This document shows positions 51,157 to 59,532 of a stretch of 64,000 nucleotides of DNA, in pieces. The position numbers were made by a program, and so were the translations under genes. This stretch comes from Dehalogenimonas etheniformans (lineage in GTDB: Bacteria > Chloroflexota > Dehalococcoidia > Dehalococcoidales > Dehalococcoidaceae). The notes beneath the pieces were generated by a model that was not told the origin of the DNA, did no database searches, and worked only from the letters and a program-made list of their open reading frames with translations. Numbering within the stretch: position 1 is the stretch's first letter; each line of letters opens with the position of its first letter. Where the stretch lies: contig NZ_CP058566.2 in the NCBI RefSeq assembly GCF_014672715.2, positions 496,001 through 560,000 on the forward strand. The letters run 5' to 3'.

Positions 51157-52974
51157 TTATAAGCTCTCTTTGATGAGGCGGGCGAGTTGCGGCGTGATGC
51201 CTTTGACCTCGGCGATCTCCTCTACCGATGCGGCTCGGATGCCGGGGACGGAAGCAAAACGTTTGATCAGCGCTCGGCGCCTTGCGGGACCGATGCCGGG
51301 AATCTCATCGAGCTTGGAGCCGACCGACTTTTTCTCCCTGATGTTCGTATGGTAGCCCAGGGCAAAACGGTGGGCTTCGTCACGGACTCTTTGGAGGAGG
51401 CGGCGGGCGGGAGAACGCTCCTCGAGGACGATGGGTTGTGATTTGCCGGGCAGGAAGATCTCCTCGCGTTCCTTGGCCAGTCCCAGGATGGGAGTATTTT
51501 CCGCGTCTTTTTCCTTGAGAGCCTCGACCGCCGCTGATAGTTGCCCCTTGCCGCCGTCGATGAGCATCAGGTCGGGCAGGCTGGCCCACTTTTCCTCGGA
51601 TTCGCCTTTTGCCCGGGCGAAACGGCGGCCGACGACCTCTTTCATCATGGCAAAATCGTCGGCGCTTTCGACGGTCTTGATGCGGAAGCGGCGGTAGTTT
51701 TTGGAGTCCGGCCTGCCGCCGGTGAAAACGACCATCGAGCCCACCGCCATCTTACCCTGGATGTTGGAGATATCGTAGCCCTCGATGCGGTGGGGAGCCT
51801 CTTTGAGGTCGAGGACTTTGGCCAAATCTTCAAGCGCCGCCTTTGAGTCCTCGGCGCCGGTAAGCATCCGTTTCAATTTATATTGGTCGAGCCCCTTTTT
51901 GGCATTGTTGGCGACGGTGGCCATGAGTTCAACGCGCGGCCCTCGCCGGGGAACCGAAATCTCGACCCTGGTTCCCCGCTTCGACGATAGCCAGCCCGCC
52001 AACACCTCTTTATCGTCGGGTTCCGCTTGCAGGAGGATGAGGGGCGGCAGGTGGGCTGCGCCGCTGTAGAACTGGCCGATGAAACTGGCAAGCACCTGTG
52101 AAGGCGGCTGGTCCTTGGTGCCCTTGAGGATGAAATGCTCCCGGCCGATGAGCTTGCCGCCGCGGACGAAGAAGACCATGACGAAACTCTCGTCGCCGGT
52201 CTGGACATAGGCCACGGCATCCAGCTCTCCCTTGACCCGGGTGGCGATGCGCTGGGCTCCGATGACCGTCTCGATGTCGCGGATGCGGTCGCGCAAGACG
52301 GCAGCCAGCTCGAAATCCATCTTCTCGGCGGCGGCGGCCATGTCGGTTTTAAGCTGCCGGGCGACCCGGTCGAGCTTGCCTTCCAGGAACAGGACGGCCT
52401 GGTCGATATTCTTCTGGTACTCGTCCGCCAGCACCTTGCCGGTGCAGGGTGATGGACAGCGGTGCATGTCGTATTCCAGGCACGGCCGCTTGACCTTCTT
52501 CAGGTCCTGGGTACAGGCGCGGAAGGGGAAGATGCGGCGAAGGAGATCGAGGACGCCATGAACGCTGCGGGCATCGGTGAAGGGGCCGAAATAGCGCCCC
52601 TGGCCTTCGATGTAACGGCGGGTGACTTCCAGCTTGGGCCAGGCGCCGGGGGTGACCCGGAGGTAAGGCAGCCCCTTATCGTCCTTGAGCATGATGTTGT
52701 ACTGGGGACGGTGGCGCTTGATGAGGTTGAGTTCCAGGATGAGGGCATCCTGTCCCGAGGGGACGACGAAATACTCCAGGTCGCGGATATCGGCGACGAG
52801 GAGACGGGTCTTTTCATCGAGTTTGCCGGTGTTGCGGAAATAGCTGCGCACGCGGTTCTTGAGGTTGACTGCTTTGCCGACATAGATGATCCGGCCTTTT
52901 TCATCCTTGTAGATGTAGACGCCGGGAGCATCCGGCAACTGCCGCACCTGCTCTTCAACGAATGGGGTGGTCAT
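51157..52974 (-). CDS. uvrC: Excinuclease ABC subunit C
   Basis: Endonuclease of nucleotide excision repair that makes both cuts. The 605 residues show the N-terminal GIY-YIG nuclease (GVYIYKDEKGRIIYVGKAVN), the Cys-rich and UVR region, the RNase H-like C-terminal nuclease (PDLMLIDGGKGQLSA) and a helix-hairpin-helix pair (LDEIPGIGPARRRALIKRF). Its promoter is leaderless in form: extended -10 with TAAAAT 6 bases before the ATG. Confidence 0.96.
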   Translation of the reverse strand: MTTPFVEEQVRQLPDAPGVYIYKDEKGRIIYVGKAVNLKNRVRSYFRNTGKLDEKTRLLVADIRDLEYFVVPSGQDALILELNLIKRHRPQYNIMLKDDKGLPYLRVTPGAWPKLEVTRRYIEGQGRYFGPFTDARSVHGVLDLLRRIFPFRACTQDLKKVKRPCLEYDMHRCPSPCTGKVLADEYQKNIDQAVLFLEGKLDRVARQLKTDMAAAAEKMDFELAAVLRDRIRDIETVIGAQRIATRVKGELDAVAYVQTGDESFVMVFFVRGGKLIGREHFILKGTKDQPPSQVLASFIGQFYSGAAHLPPLILLQAEPDDKEVLAGWLSSKRGTRVEISVPRRGPRVELMATVANNAKKGLDQYKLKRMLTGAEDSKAALEDLAKVLDLKEAPHRIEGYDISNIQGKMAVGSMVVFTGGRPDSKNYRRFRIKTVESADDFAMMKEVVGRRFARAKGESEEKWASLPDLMLIDGGKGQLSAAVEALKEKDAENTPILGLAKEREEIFLPGKSQPIVLEERSPARRLLQRVRDEAHRFALGYHTNIREKKSVGSKLDEIPGIGPARRRALIKRFASVPGIRAASVEEIAEVKGITPQLARLIKESL

Positions 52975-52975
52975 A

Positions 52976-53025
52976 GGATTATTTTAACATAACGTTAGGG
53001 TGGGGCGAGGGTGAGGAGCGGGAGG
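52976..53025 (-). promoter_or_regulatory. Repeated promoter module A (uvrC)
   Basis: Minus strand: C-rich run, then ACGTTATGTTAAAATAATCC. It contains the extended -10 TGT-TAAAAT, 6 bases from the uvrC ATG, implying leaderless mRNA. The same module occurs before four upstream small genes. Confidence 0.7.
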
Positions 53026-53026
53026 G

Positions 53027-53476
53027 TTAGGGCTGTCTTTTTTTAAAATTCATTGTTAGATCGGCGATGTACTTTTTGACTTTATTTATGTCGTATTTAG
53101 CGACAATATTTATTTCACTTATGTCGTTTTTGTTTACTATCGCTGTGATATCAACAAAATGTTTTCGGGGACCATTAGGCCTACCGATGTTTCTCTCCGC
53201 TAATTCATCGAGAATATTCAGTATCGTTTCACGATTACTTTCACAAACCTGATAAAGATCTGTCCATCTTATTGTGTATATCCACTCTAGTAGGTTCACC
53301 TCCGAAACCATCCCTTTGAGATAACATTCCAATATGTTGGCTACATGTTCATTACATACTTCGACAATATCATTTTGCTTTGTTTGAAATAAGTTTATTG
53401 TACCTAATTCATTCAAATCAGAAAGATTAATTTTTAAATCGCGAAATCGTATTAGCTGTTCTTTACTAATCGCCAT
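53027..53476 (-). CDS. Unknown small protein, array gene 1
   Basis: A 149-residue protein with no recognised family. It is AT-rich, unlike its neighbours. Acidic and mostly helical in look (RFRDLKINLSDLNELG, IDELAERNIGRPNGPR region). It ends in basic FKKRQP. GGAAGGACG lies before the ATG, and copy B of the promoter module is about 40 bases upstream. It could belong to an immunity- or accessory-type cassette. Confidence 0.6.
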   Translation of the reverse strand: MAISKEQLIRFRDLKINLSDLNELGTINLFQTKQNDIVEVCNEHVANILECYLKGMVSEVNLLEWIYTIRWTDLYQVCESNRETILNILDELAERNIGRPNGPRKHFVDITAIVNKNDISEINIVAKYDINKVKKYIADLTMNFKKRQP

Positions 53477-53511
53477 TTACGTCCTTCCACTGAAGGTATC
53501 AACAAATGTGT

Positions 53512-53545
53512 GGATTATTTTAACATAACGTGGGGTGGGGGTGGG
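53512..53545 (-). promoter_or_regulatory. Repeated promoter module B
   Basis: Same module: minus-strand CCCCACCCCACGTTATGTTAAAATAATCC. The bases after it (ACACATTTGTTGA) resemble the first codons of uvrC. Confidence 0.65.
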
Positions 53546-53567
53546 AGAAGTTGAACCTGGATTAATA

Positions 53568-53912
53568 TTAAGCACCGGCGTTGTCAGAATGCTGTCTCAA
53601 TGACTTCAATCCTTTGATTGCATTTGAACAATGGGTTTTAATGTTTTCGGTCCATCCTAAAAGGTCCGAAATTGTTTGGTCCCAAGCCTCAGCTTCTGAT
53701 CTGGGAGTACTCATTAGATCTTTCGTGAGCCCTTCAATTATCTCTGTGTCTACGATCACATCTGATAGATCAACGCTTAATCTTAGGATTTTCTCATTCG
53801 AAACTCCGAGAGATTCAAGGTTCTTCCTTATCTCGTTTGCCAAAGCAACATTTCTTTTTACGCGGTCTTGTTGAGTTGCCGGGTTGTCCTCAGAGAAGCA
53901 TTTTACGAACAT
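53568..53912 (-). CDS. Unknown small protein, array gene 2
   Basis: A 114-residue helical protein (EIRKNLESLGVSNEKILRLS, DLLGWTENIKTHCSNAIKGL) with no recognised family. AT-rich; TTGAGGTG ribosome site. Promoter copy C lies just upstream and carries a remnant of the uvrC start region. Confidence 0.55.
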   Translation of the reverse strand: MFVKCFSEDNPATQQDRVKRNVALANEIRKNLESLGVSNEKILRLSVDLSDVIVDTEIIEGLTKDLMSTPRSEAEAWDQTISDLLGWTENIKTHCSNAIKGLKSLRQHSDNAGA

Positions 53913-53948
53913 ACACGCACCTCAATACGAATAACAAATGGTGTCATA

Positions 53949-53992
53949 GGATTATTTTAACATGAGGTGGGGGGTGGGGGAGGGGGGGTGGC
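53949..53992 (-). promoter_or_regulatory. Repeated promoter module C with uvrC 5' remnant
   Basis: Minus strand TGTTAAAATAATCC followed by TATGACACCATTTGTT and, later, GAGGTGCG. uvrC begins CCTATGACCACCCCATTCGTT...CAGGTGCGG, so this copy keeps about 30 bases of a decayed uvrC start. Confidence 0.7.
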
Positions 53993-53996
53993 GATT

Positions 53997-54410
53997 TTAT
54001 TCTCGACCCAGGCTTTTTTCTGCCTCATGGCTTAATTTTATTGATTCCGGCCCCATAAGATCACGCGCTTTTCGTAAAATTATTTTGTCGTTTCCGAAAG
54101 CCTCCATGATTGATGTTCTCAATTCTTCCCGGATGAAAGGAACTGGAGCTTTAATCAAATCTTCAAAGTACTCGAATAGCCTTTTGACCAATTCGGGATT
54201 CTGCTTGTTCTTTATCGATTCAAGCATTTGGGGGAATACAACGTCTTCAAAAAATACACCTAACAGTGGCTCATCCCCTTTTTCCGGATTCCACCACGTT
54301 TCTTCAAGTTTCGCTTTTTCAATAAATTCTGGAAAAGAAATAAGGAAATTAGAAATTACTTCACTGTAGGTCATATGTTGTACCGACCATCGTTCAACAT
54401 GGGATTTCAT
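53997..54410 (-). CDS. Unknown small protein, array gene 3 (DUF7674-like)
   Basis: A 137-residue acidic protein: ISNFLISFPEFIEKAKLEE, LGVFFEDVVFPQMLESIKN and RTSIMEAFGNDKIILRKARD, ending DLMGPESIKLSHEAEK. This pattern resembles small proteins of the DUF7674 type, whose function is unproven. The ATG lies 6 bases after the -10 of copy D, so the mRNA may be leaderless. Confidence 0.65.
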   Translation of the reverse strand: MKSHVERWSVQHMTYSEVISNFLISFPEFIEKAKLEETWWNPEKGDEPLLGVFFEDVVFPQMLESIKNKQNPELVKRLFEYFEDLIKAPVPFIREELRTSIMEAFGNDKIILRKARDLMGPESIKLSHEAEKSLGRE

Positions 54411-54456
54411 ATAATTATTCTAACATGACGTGGGGAGGGGAGGCGGGGTGGGGATT
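54411..54456 (-). promoter_or_regulatory. Repeated promoter module D
   Basis: C-rich run plus ACGTCATGTTAGAATAATTAT on the minus strand, then ATG. The extended -10 TGT-TAGAAT sits 6 bases from the start codon, again leaderless in form. Confidence 0.65.
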
Positions 54457-54561
54457 GAGTTAGGGGCGAATTGGATTATTTTGGTTCGGCGTTTAGGGAT
54501 GTCTCAATGAATTTAATTAAGGTAGGATGAACGAGGCTCGGCACAATAGTAGTGAAGTATG

Positions 54562-54837
54562 TTAATCGGCAGGCCATAAATACAAATTTGCGAGTCGATC
54601 AATCAGGTTTTCTAATTCTAAACCATATTCGTTCAATTCGGATTCGATTGTTAGACCTTCTTCCATTATTTCTTGACCGATGTCATCTCTTATTCTGTTA
54701 ATAAGCGCTGAATCACCACCGTTTAAGCTCTCTGGTTTGATCTTATCGATTAACTCAGGGTCGTGTTTCACAACGCAATGTAACAGAAAGGCGGTTTCCT
54801 TCGGATTGAGATCACCGTCGTCTTCCATTTTGGACAC
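54562..54837 (-). CDS. Unknown small acidic protein, array gene 4
   Basis: A 91-residue acidic protein (ETAFLLHCVVKHDPELIDKI, IGQEIMEEGLTIESELNEYG, ENLIDRLANLYLWPAD). No recognised family. It starts at a GTG at 54837 or the ATG at 54828. Its promoter is the most diverged copy, E. Small acidic proteins of this kind are common among immunity genes, but that is only a guess. Confidence 0.55.
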   Translation of the reverse strand: MSKMEDDGDLNPKETAFLLHCVVKHDPELIDKIKPESLNGGDSALINRIRDDIGQEIMEEGLTIESELNEYGLELENLIDRLANLYLWPAD

Positions 54838-54844
54838 CTATATC

Positions 54845-54890
54845 AGAAATTTTAACGTGGCGCGGAGGAGGGGAGGGGGTAGGGGGACCG
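54845..54890 (-). promoter_or_regulatory. Repeated promoter module E (diverged)
   Basis: CCCCTCCCCTCCTCCGCGCCACGTTAAAAT on the minus strand in part; TAAAAT kept, TG of the extended -10 changed to CG. Located just before array gene 4. Confidence 0.45.
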
Positions 54891-54916
54891 GGTTTGGACT
54901 GAACGCTGGTTCGTAT

Positions 54917-55447
54917 CTATGTCCCCGCCGAAAGAATGTAATTGTACTGGTCGGCGGGAAAATCATCCTGGTCCTGGAAAGGACCGCAATATCCCTGTTC
55001 AACTTCTTCATCCAGTTTACTGAATTCGACTGAAAACATCCGGAACTCATTATAGATAGGGACAGGGCGCGGACCTACGTTAACCAGATTCATCATCAAT
55101 CTTCCGCGAAATCCCGGATCGAGCTGAACCCCGCCAAAGGCATTTAAACCTTTCCTTGCCATCGAAGACCTTATCCCGAATCTGCCGACGATATTCAGCG
55201 GCAGGTTGATTCTTTCCAAAGAAAGAATAGCTATCATTTGACCGGGAAGAATGCTGTAACCATCGGGACATTCGCGAAGATCGACAACCTTACCGGTTTG
55301 GGTGTCGCCAACCGGACTGGCGAGGACCTTGTGAAACACTCTGAGATCGCAGGTGGCAGGTTCGACAAGGCAGTCATCGAAGGGATCTATAAGGGTTTGG
55401 CCGGAGAAAACCAGCTCCCTGATCTGACGCCCGGTTAAAACACTCAT
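54917..55447 (-). CDS. dCTP deaminase / dUTPase-superfamily protein, atypical
   Basis: A 176-residue trimeric-dUTPase-fold protein annotated by likeness to Dcd. Seen: DPFDDCLVEPATCDLRV, LPLNIVGRFGIRSSMARKGL and QLDPGFRGRLMMNLVNVGPR. In Dcd the base after PGxxG-x-x-x-x is a catalytic Glu (as in VLEFYN). Here the aligned residue reads Asn (LMMNLVN), which looks more like dUTPase. So the reaction could be dUTP hydrolysis rather than dCTP deamination. Last array gene's promoter lies between it and the array. Confidence 0.75.
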   Translation of the reverse strand: MSVLTGRQIRELVFSGQTLIDPFDDCLVEPATCDLRVFHKVLASPVGDTQTGKVVDLRECPDGYSILPGQMIAILSLERINLPLNIVGRFGIRSSMARKGLNAFGGVQLDPGFRGRLMMNLVNVGPRPVPIYNEFRMFSVEFSKLDEEVEQGYCGPFQDQDDFPADQYNYILSAGT

Positions 55448-55566
55448 TTATGCCTCCGCAGGTGATGACTATGGAGGGTCAAAGCTTGGTGATAATTGTA
55501 TCCCGAGAAACGCCTGAAAACAACGATTTTCTTGCAGCTAATTGGAACCGATAATAGAAGTATTGG

Positions 55567-56070
55567 TCAGTCGAGTTTTAAATATCGTTTTGCGAGCTCG
55601 GCAACTTGAGTATGCGTGCTCGCCCACGCCGTCCAAACCGATCCCGCCCAATCGTGAATGTTTTTTCGGTAATTCTCGCCGTTTATGCTGTTCAAAACAT
55701 TGGAAACGGTCAGGGTTCCAGTCATGGGCGGAGGATTGAAGCGGTGCCATTGTTTTGATTGCTTGGCGAGCGCCATGTGGGCGAGCTGGACCTGGCGGCC
55801 GGTGTAATCGCGTTCAAAAACCAGGTAAAGCCCGATCAGGGAAAAGGCAATCGAAATGGTTTTGACCTTCGGACCGGCGTGCTGGGCGCAGTAGGCGTCC
55901 ACGATCAGTTGGTGGGTGAATTCGGCGTCCGCCTGGTTTAAGGTGAAGCAGGATAGCTCATCGTAAAGGCGGCGGCAGGCGCACGAGGCGTTGAACCGGT
56001 CGTCAAGTCCAGTTTCAGTGGATTCGAGCTCAAGACCGCAGCCCGGGCAAATAGTTTTCTCAGCCGGCAT
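55567..56070 (-). CDS. DUF5946-family protein
   Basis: A 167-residue protein opening with a CxxC knuckle (TICPGCGLELEST), then FNASCACRRLYDELSCFTLN, HQLIVDAYCAQHAGP and RYTGRQVQLAHMAL-like segments (DYTGRQVQLAHMALAKQ). Matches the DUF5946 pattern. Cys-rich N-terminus may bind metal. No function is known. Confidence 0.75.
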   Translation of the reverse strand: MPAEKTICPGCGLELESTETGLDDRFNASCACRRLYDELSCFTLNQADAEFTHQLIVDAYCAQHAGPKVKTISIAFSLIGLYLVFERDYTGRQVQLAHMALAKQSKQWHRFNPPPMTGTLTVSNVLNSINGENYRKNIHDWAGSVWTAWASTHTQVAELAKRYLKLD

Positions 56071-56142
56071 ATCTCGCGTTTCGGGAATCCGACTTTGTTT
56101 CGGATTTCGATATTCGGATTTCGGATTTTACGCCTCGGCGGG

Positions 56143-57291
56143 TTAGTATCTCTTCTTCAACTCGTTGGCGATGATGTTGCGCAGGATCTGGTTGGTGCCT
56201 TCATAGAGCTGGGTGATCTTGGCGTCGCGCATGAATTTCTCGACCGGGTAGTCGCGCATGTAGCCGACGCCGCCCATGATCTGTACTGCATCGGTGGTGA
56301 CACGCATTGCGACGTCCGAGGCGTAGACCTTGCTCATGGCGGATTCCATGTTGGCGCTTTTCTGGAGGCCGGAATCCACAGTGCGGGCGGCGTTGTAGAC
56401 CATACAGCGGGCGGCCTCGATGTCCATGGCCATGTTGGCCAGCATGTGCTGGACGGCCTGGAAGGTGATGATGGCCTCGCCGAATTGGACGCGGTTTTCA
56501 GCGTGCTCCATGGCAGCCTCGAAAGCCCCCTGGGCGATGCCGACGGCCTGGGCGCCGATGCCGGGGCGGGACTTCTCGAAGAGCTTCATGGCGTAGAAGA
56601 AGCCCATGCCTTCCTTGCCGATGAGGTTCTCTTTAGGGATCAGGCAGTCGTCGAAGAGGAGTTCGCGGGTCGAAGACGTCCGGATGCCCATCTTCTTTTC
56701 CTTGCGGCCGAAGGTGAAGCCGGGGGTGTCTTTCTCCACGATGAAGGCGGACAGGCCGCGGGCGCCTTTGCCAGGTTCAGTGCGGGCGATGATGGTGTAG
56801 ATGGTGGCGTCGCCGCCGTTGGTTATGAAGCGCTTGCTGCCGTTGATGAGGTAGCCGTCGTTGGTTTTGACGGCGGTGGTTTTAAGGGCGGCGGCGTCCG
56901 AACCGGCGGTTTCCTCGGTGATAGCGAAGGCGCACAGTTTTTTGCCTGAGGCGATGTCGGGCAGGAAGCGGGCTTTTTGCTCGGCAGAACCGTTGTCTAT
57001 GAGGATGTCGGAGCCCAGGAAATTGGCGGCATAGGTCACGGCGATGCCGCCGCAAACGCGGGCGAACTGCTCGGCAGCCAGAACCAGCTCGAACGAGCCG
57101 CCGCCGATACCGCCGTATTCCTCCGGGATGGCGATGCCGTAAAGGCCGGAGGCGGCGATCTCCTTGACGATCTCCCAGGGGAACTGCTCTTTTTCATCAA
57201 GTTCGGCGCGGACCGGCAGGACCTTTTCCTCGGCGATGCCGCGGGCAAGGTCGCGGACGGTCGTTTGAAGCTCATTCAGGAAGTATTCCAC
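56143..57291 (-). CDS. Acyl-CoA dehydrogenase
   Basis: FAD-dependent dehydrogenase of acyl-CoA beta-oxidation-type reactions. Motifs: IPEEYGGIGGGSFELVLAAE, CAFAITEETAGSDAAALKTT, INGSKRFITNGGDATIYTII, and the catalytic Glu region QLYEGTNQILRNIIANEL. 382 residues, normal. Short- or branched-chain substrate cannot be chosen. Confidence 0.95.
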   Translation of the reverse strand: MEYFLNELQTTVRDLARGIAEEKVLPVRAELDEKEQFPWEIVKEIAASGLYGIAIPEEYGGIGGGSFELVLAAEQFARVCGGIAVTYAANFLGSDILIDNGSAEQKARFLPDIASGKKLCAFAITEETAGSDAAALKTTAVKTNDGYLINGSKRFITNGGDATIYTIIARTEPGKGARGLSAFIVEKDTPGFTFGRKEKKMGIRTSSTRELLFDDCLIPKENLIGKEGMGFFYAMKLFEKSRPGIGAQAVGIAQGAFEAAMEHAENRVQFGEAIITFQAVQHMLANMAMDIEAARCMVYNAARTVDSGLQKSANMESAMSKVYASDVAMRVTTDAVQIMGGVGYMRDYPVEKFMRDAKITQLYEGTNQILRNIIANELKKRY

Positions 57292-57427
57292 GGCGGCTCC
57301 TTATTAAGAAAATTATTGAGCGATAGTTCAACGAACGGCGCTATTATAGGGGGCGGGGAGTGGTTGTTCAAGTGGGGGGTGCCGGCAAATATATTTTCGA
57401 CCACCCACCAAAAACGTCACTAAACGC

Positions 57428-57458
57428 TTGACAATCTGAGGAACGGCAGTGCTATAAT
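57428..57458 (+). promoter_or_regulatory. Plus-strand promoter in the palindrome-rich gap
   Basis: TTGACA, a 19-base spacer, then TATAAT with TGC before it (extended -10). It reads toward the argS 3' end. Confidence 0.6.
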
Positions 57459-57557
57459 ACCTGCGATATATTAGCACACATGTACCATTACAATTACCCG
57501 CCCCTGATTGTTTTGCTAAGCGACTGGAAAATGAGTGAATCGATTACGTTCGTTGAT

Positions 57558-57579
57558 GATTTGTTTTCGAAAACAAATC
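57558..57579. repeat. Perfect 22-base palindrome
   Basis: GATTTGTTTTC / GAAAACAAATC without a loop. Shares GATTTGTTT with the second inverted repeat nearby. Confidence 0.7.
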
Positions 57580-57608
57580 TTACGATTGATGCAAAGCTGA
57601 TTTCGGAT

Positions 57609-57653
57609 GATTTGTTTCAGAAAAACAGGTTTTGCGGGACGCTGAAACAAATC
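57609..57653. repeat. 12-base inverted repeat with 21-base loop
   Basis: GATTTGTTTCAG (57609-57620) and CTGAAACAAATC (57642-57653), perfect arms. The loop holds a small AAAAC/GTTTT hairpin. Confidence 0.7.
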
Positions 57654-57774
57654 CAACCTTCTCCCGACACCAGACCACGCGGGAAATTGTTTCTCGAAAG
57701 ACCCTCAGCACCTGCTCCGATGTGGCAGGGATTCGTTTCATTCGTTTTCACGCGACGCGGAACGCGAAAGAATC

Positions 57775-59448
57775 CTACATGCATTCCGGCGCGGACATGC
57801 CCATGAGGTGCAGGGTGCGGGCCAGGACAGTGCGGGCGGCGACGGCGAGCTTCAAGCGGGCTTTGGACAGGCACAGGTCGGCAGAGACGACGCGGCAGTC
57901 CTTGTAGAACAGGTGGAAGGCATTGGCCAGCACCTGGGCGTAATAGGCGAGGTGGTGGGGTGAGAATGAGTCCGCGACCTGGGCGATAACCTCAGGCAAA
58001 AGCAGCATCTTGCGGAGGAGTTCAAGCTCGGCGGGTTCGACCAGCTTGGTGACATCGCCATCGGCATAATCGATCTCTTTATCGCGAGCAAGGCTGATGA
58101 TGGAGCAGATGCGAGCGTGGGCGTATTGAACATAATAGACCGGGTTTTCGGCAGATTGCTTCTTGGCCAGTTCGAGATCGAAATCCATCTGGGAGTCGGC
58201 GCTACGGGAGAGGAAGTTGAAGCGGCAGGCGTCGGACCCGACTTCATCGAGGACTTCCGAAAGAGTGATGATCTCGCCGGTGCGCTTGGACAGCCTGACC
58301 AGCTCCTCGCCGCGGCGGAGGGTAACAAGCTGGGAGATGATGACGTCGAGGCGGGCGGGATCGACGCCCAGCGCCTGGAGCACGGCTTTCATGCGGGACA
58401 CATGGCCCTGGTGGTCGGCGCCCCAGATGTTGATGACCATGTCGAAGCCGCGCCGGACGAATTTATCGTAATGGTAAGCGATGTCAGATGCGAAATAGGT
58501 CGGTGTGCCGTCTGTCCTGATAATGACATTGTCCTTGCTCTCGCCGAGGGCGGTGGAGGTGAACCAGACGGCGCCCTCTTTCTCGGCGACGTAGCCGGAT
58601 TTCTTGAGCATCTCGAGGACGCCGGCAAACTCGCCGCTGTCATAGAGGCTCTGCTCCGAGAACCAGCGGTCGAAGGTAACGCCCAGCCTGTTGAGATCCG
58701 TCCGGATGAGGTCAAGCATTTTCCGCAAACCTACAATGCCCAGTTGCTCTACCGCCTCATCCTTGGGCATCTCGTGGAACCGGTCGCCCTCTTCCTGGAG
58801 GATGTCCCGCGCCAGGTCGATCATATAGTGGCCGAAATAACCCTCGGCGGGCATCTCGGCATCGATGCCAAGCTGCTGCAGGTAGCGGGCATACAGCGAA
58901 CGCTTGAACGACATGACCTGGTTGCCGGCGTCGTTGACATAATATTCCTGTTGGACGTCGAAACCAGCGGCTCGAAGAGCCAAAGCAAGGCTACTGCCGA
59001 GCACCGCGCCGCGACCGTGGCCTACGTGGATGGGGCCGGTGGGGTTGGCGGAGACATATTCGATCTGAACCTTTTTGCCGTTGCCCTGATCGATGTTGCC
59101 ATAGCATTCGCCGGAAGCGATGACGTTCTCAACCTGTTCAGTGATCCAGGCGTCGGAGAGGGTGAAGTTCAAGAAACCGGGAGGGGCGACTGTAACGGAT
59201 TTTATCTCGGGCACGGCCGGTATAAAACCTGCGATGATCCCGGCGATGTCGAGGGGTTTCATGCCGGTGGCGCGAGCCATCTTAAGCGGGAGGCCGGAAG
59301 CATAGTCGCCATGCTGCGAATTTTGGGGGTGCTCGATGAGGATGGGAGGGACCGAAACCGCAGGCAATTTACCGGTTCCCTGGGCCTGAGCGACGGCTTC
59401 GGATATGAGTGAGATTATCGATTTCTTAACAGCTAATATTCCGTTCAA
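57775..59448 (-). CDS. argS: Arginyl-tRNA synthetase
   Basis: Class I synthetase charging tRNA-Arg. The 557 residues show the additional N-terminal domain, the HIGH-like [20 protein letters not shown], and the KMSKS-like [15 protein letters not shown]-terminal DALR domain ends in [15 protein letters not shown]. Start set at the TTG at 59448 with GGAG upstream; the frame reaches back to 59505. Confidence 0.96.
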   Translation of the reverse strand: MNGILAVKKSIISLISEAVAQAQGTGKLPAVSVPPILIEHPQNSQHGDYASGLPLKMARATGMKPLDIAGIIAGFIPAVPEIKSVTVAPPGFLNFTLSDAWITEQVENVIASGECYGNIDQGNGKKVQIEYVSANPTGPIHVGHGRGAVLGSSLALALRAAGFDVQQEYYVNDAGNQVMSFKRSLYARYLQQLGIDAEMPAEGYFGHYMIDLARDILQEEGDRFHEMPKDEAVEQLGIVGLRKMLDLIRTDLNRLGVTFDRWFSEQSLYDSGEFAGVLEMLKKSGYVAEKEGAVWFTSTALGESKDNVIIRTDGTPTYFASDIAYHYDKFVRRGFDMVINIWGADHQGHVSRMKAVLQALGVDPARLDVIISQLVTLRRGEELVRLSKRTGEIITLSEVLDEVGSDACRFNFLSRSADSQMDFDLELAKKQSAENPVYYVQYAHARICSIISLARDKEIDYADGDVTKLVEPAELELLRKMLLLPEVIAQVADSFSPHHLAYYAQVLANAFHLFYKDCRVVSADLCLSKARLKLAVAARTVLARTLHLMGMSAPECM

Positions 59449-59532
59449 TGGGCTACTCCGAGTTTTCGTTTTGAATAGGAAACGATTATAACACAGCCCG
59501 CTCAAGACGATGTCAACATTTGGGTAGGAATG

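Larger units (their letters stand above)
57292..57774. other. Palindrome-rich gap with its own promoter (candidate ncRNA or decayed element)
   Basis: About 480 bases between acyl-CoA dehydrogenase and argS, both read leftward. A plus-strand promoter (57428-57458) points into a stretch with two perfect inverted repeats and the direct repeat GATGATTTGTTT. An open frame from 57480 (108 codons) has no ribosome site and no known domain, so a structured RNA running antisense to the argS end is as likely as a protein. Confidence 0.45.

Noticed and set aside
52981-54460. Repeats before the small gene array as integron attC sites
   Set aside because: The copies lack the paired GTTRRRY/RYYYAAC ends and no integrase is present; they look like promoter copies.
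57480-57806. Open frame of 108 codons from the plus-strand promoter in the argS gap
   Set aside because: No ribosome site, no recognisable domain, and the stretch is built from palindromes and direct repeats; a structured element fits better.
58117-59412. 431-codon open frame on the plus strand opposite argS
   Set aside because: It is the antisense shadow of a clear argS, with low-complexity valine/glycine-rich translation.
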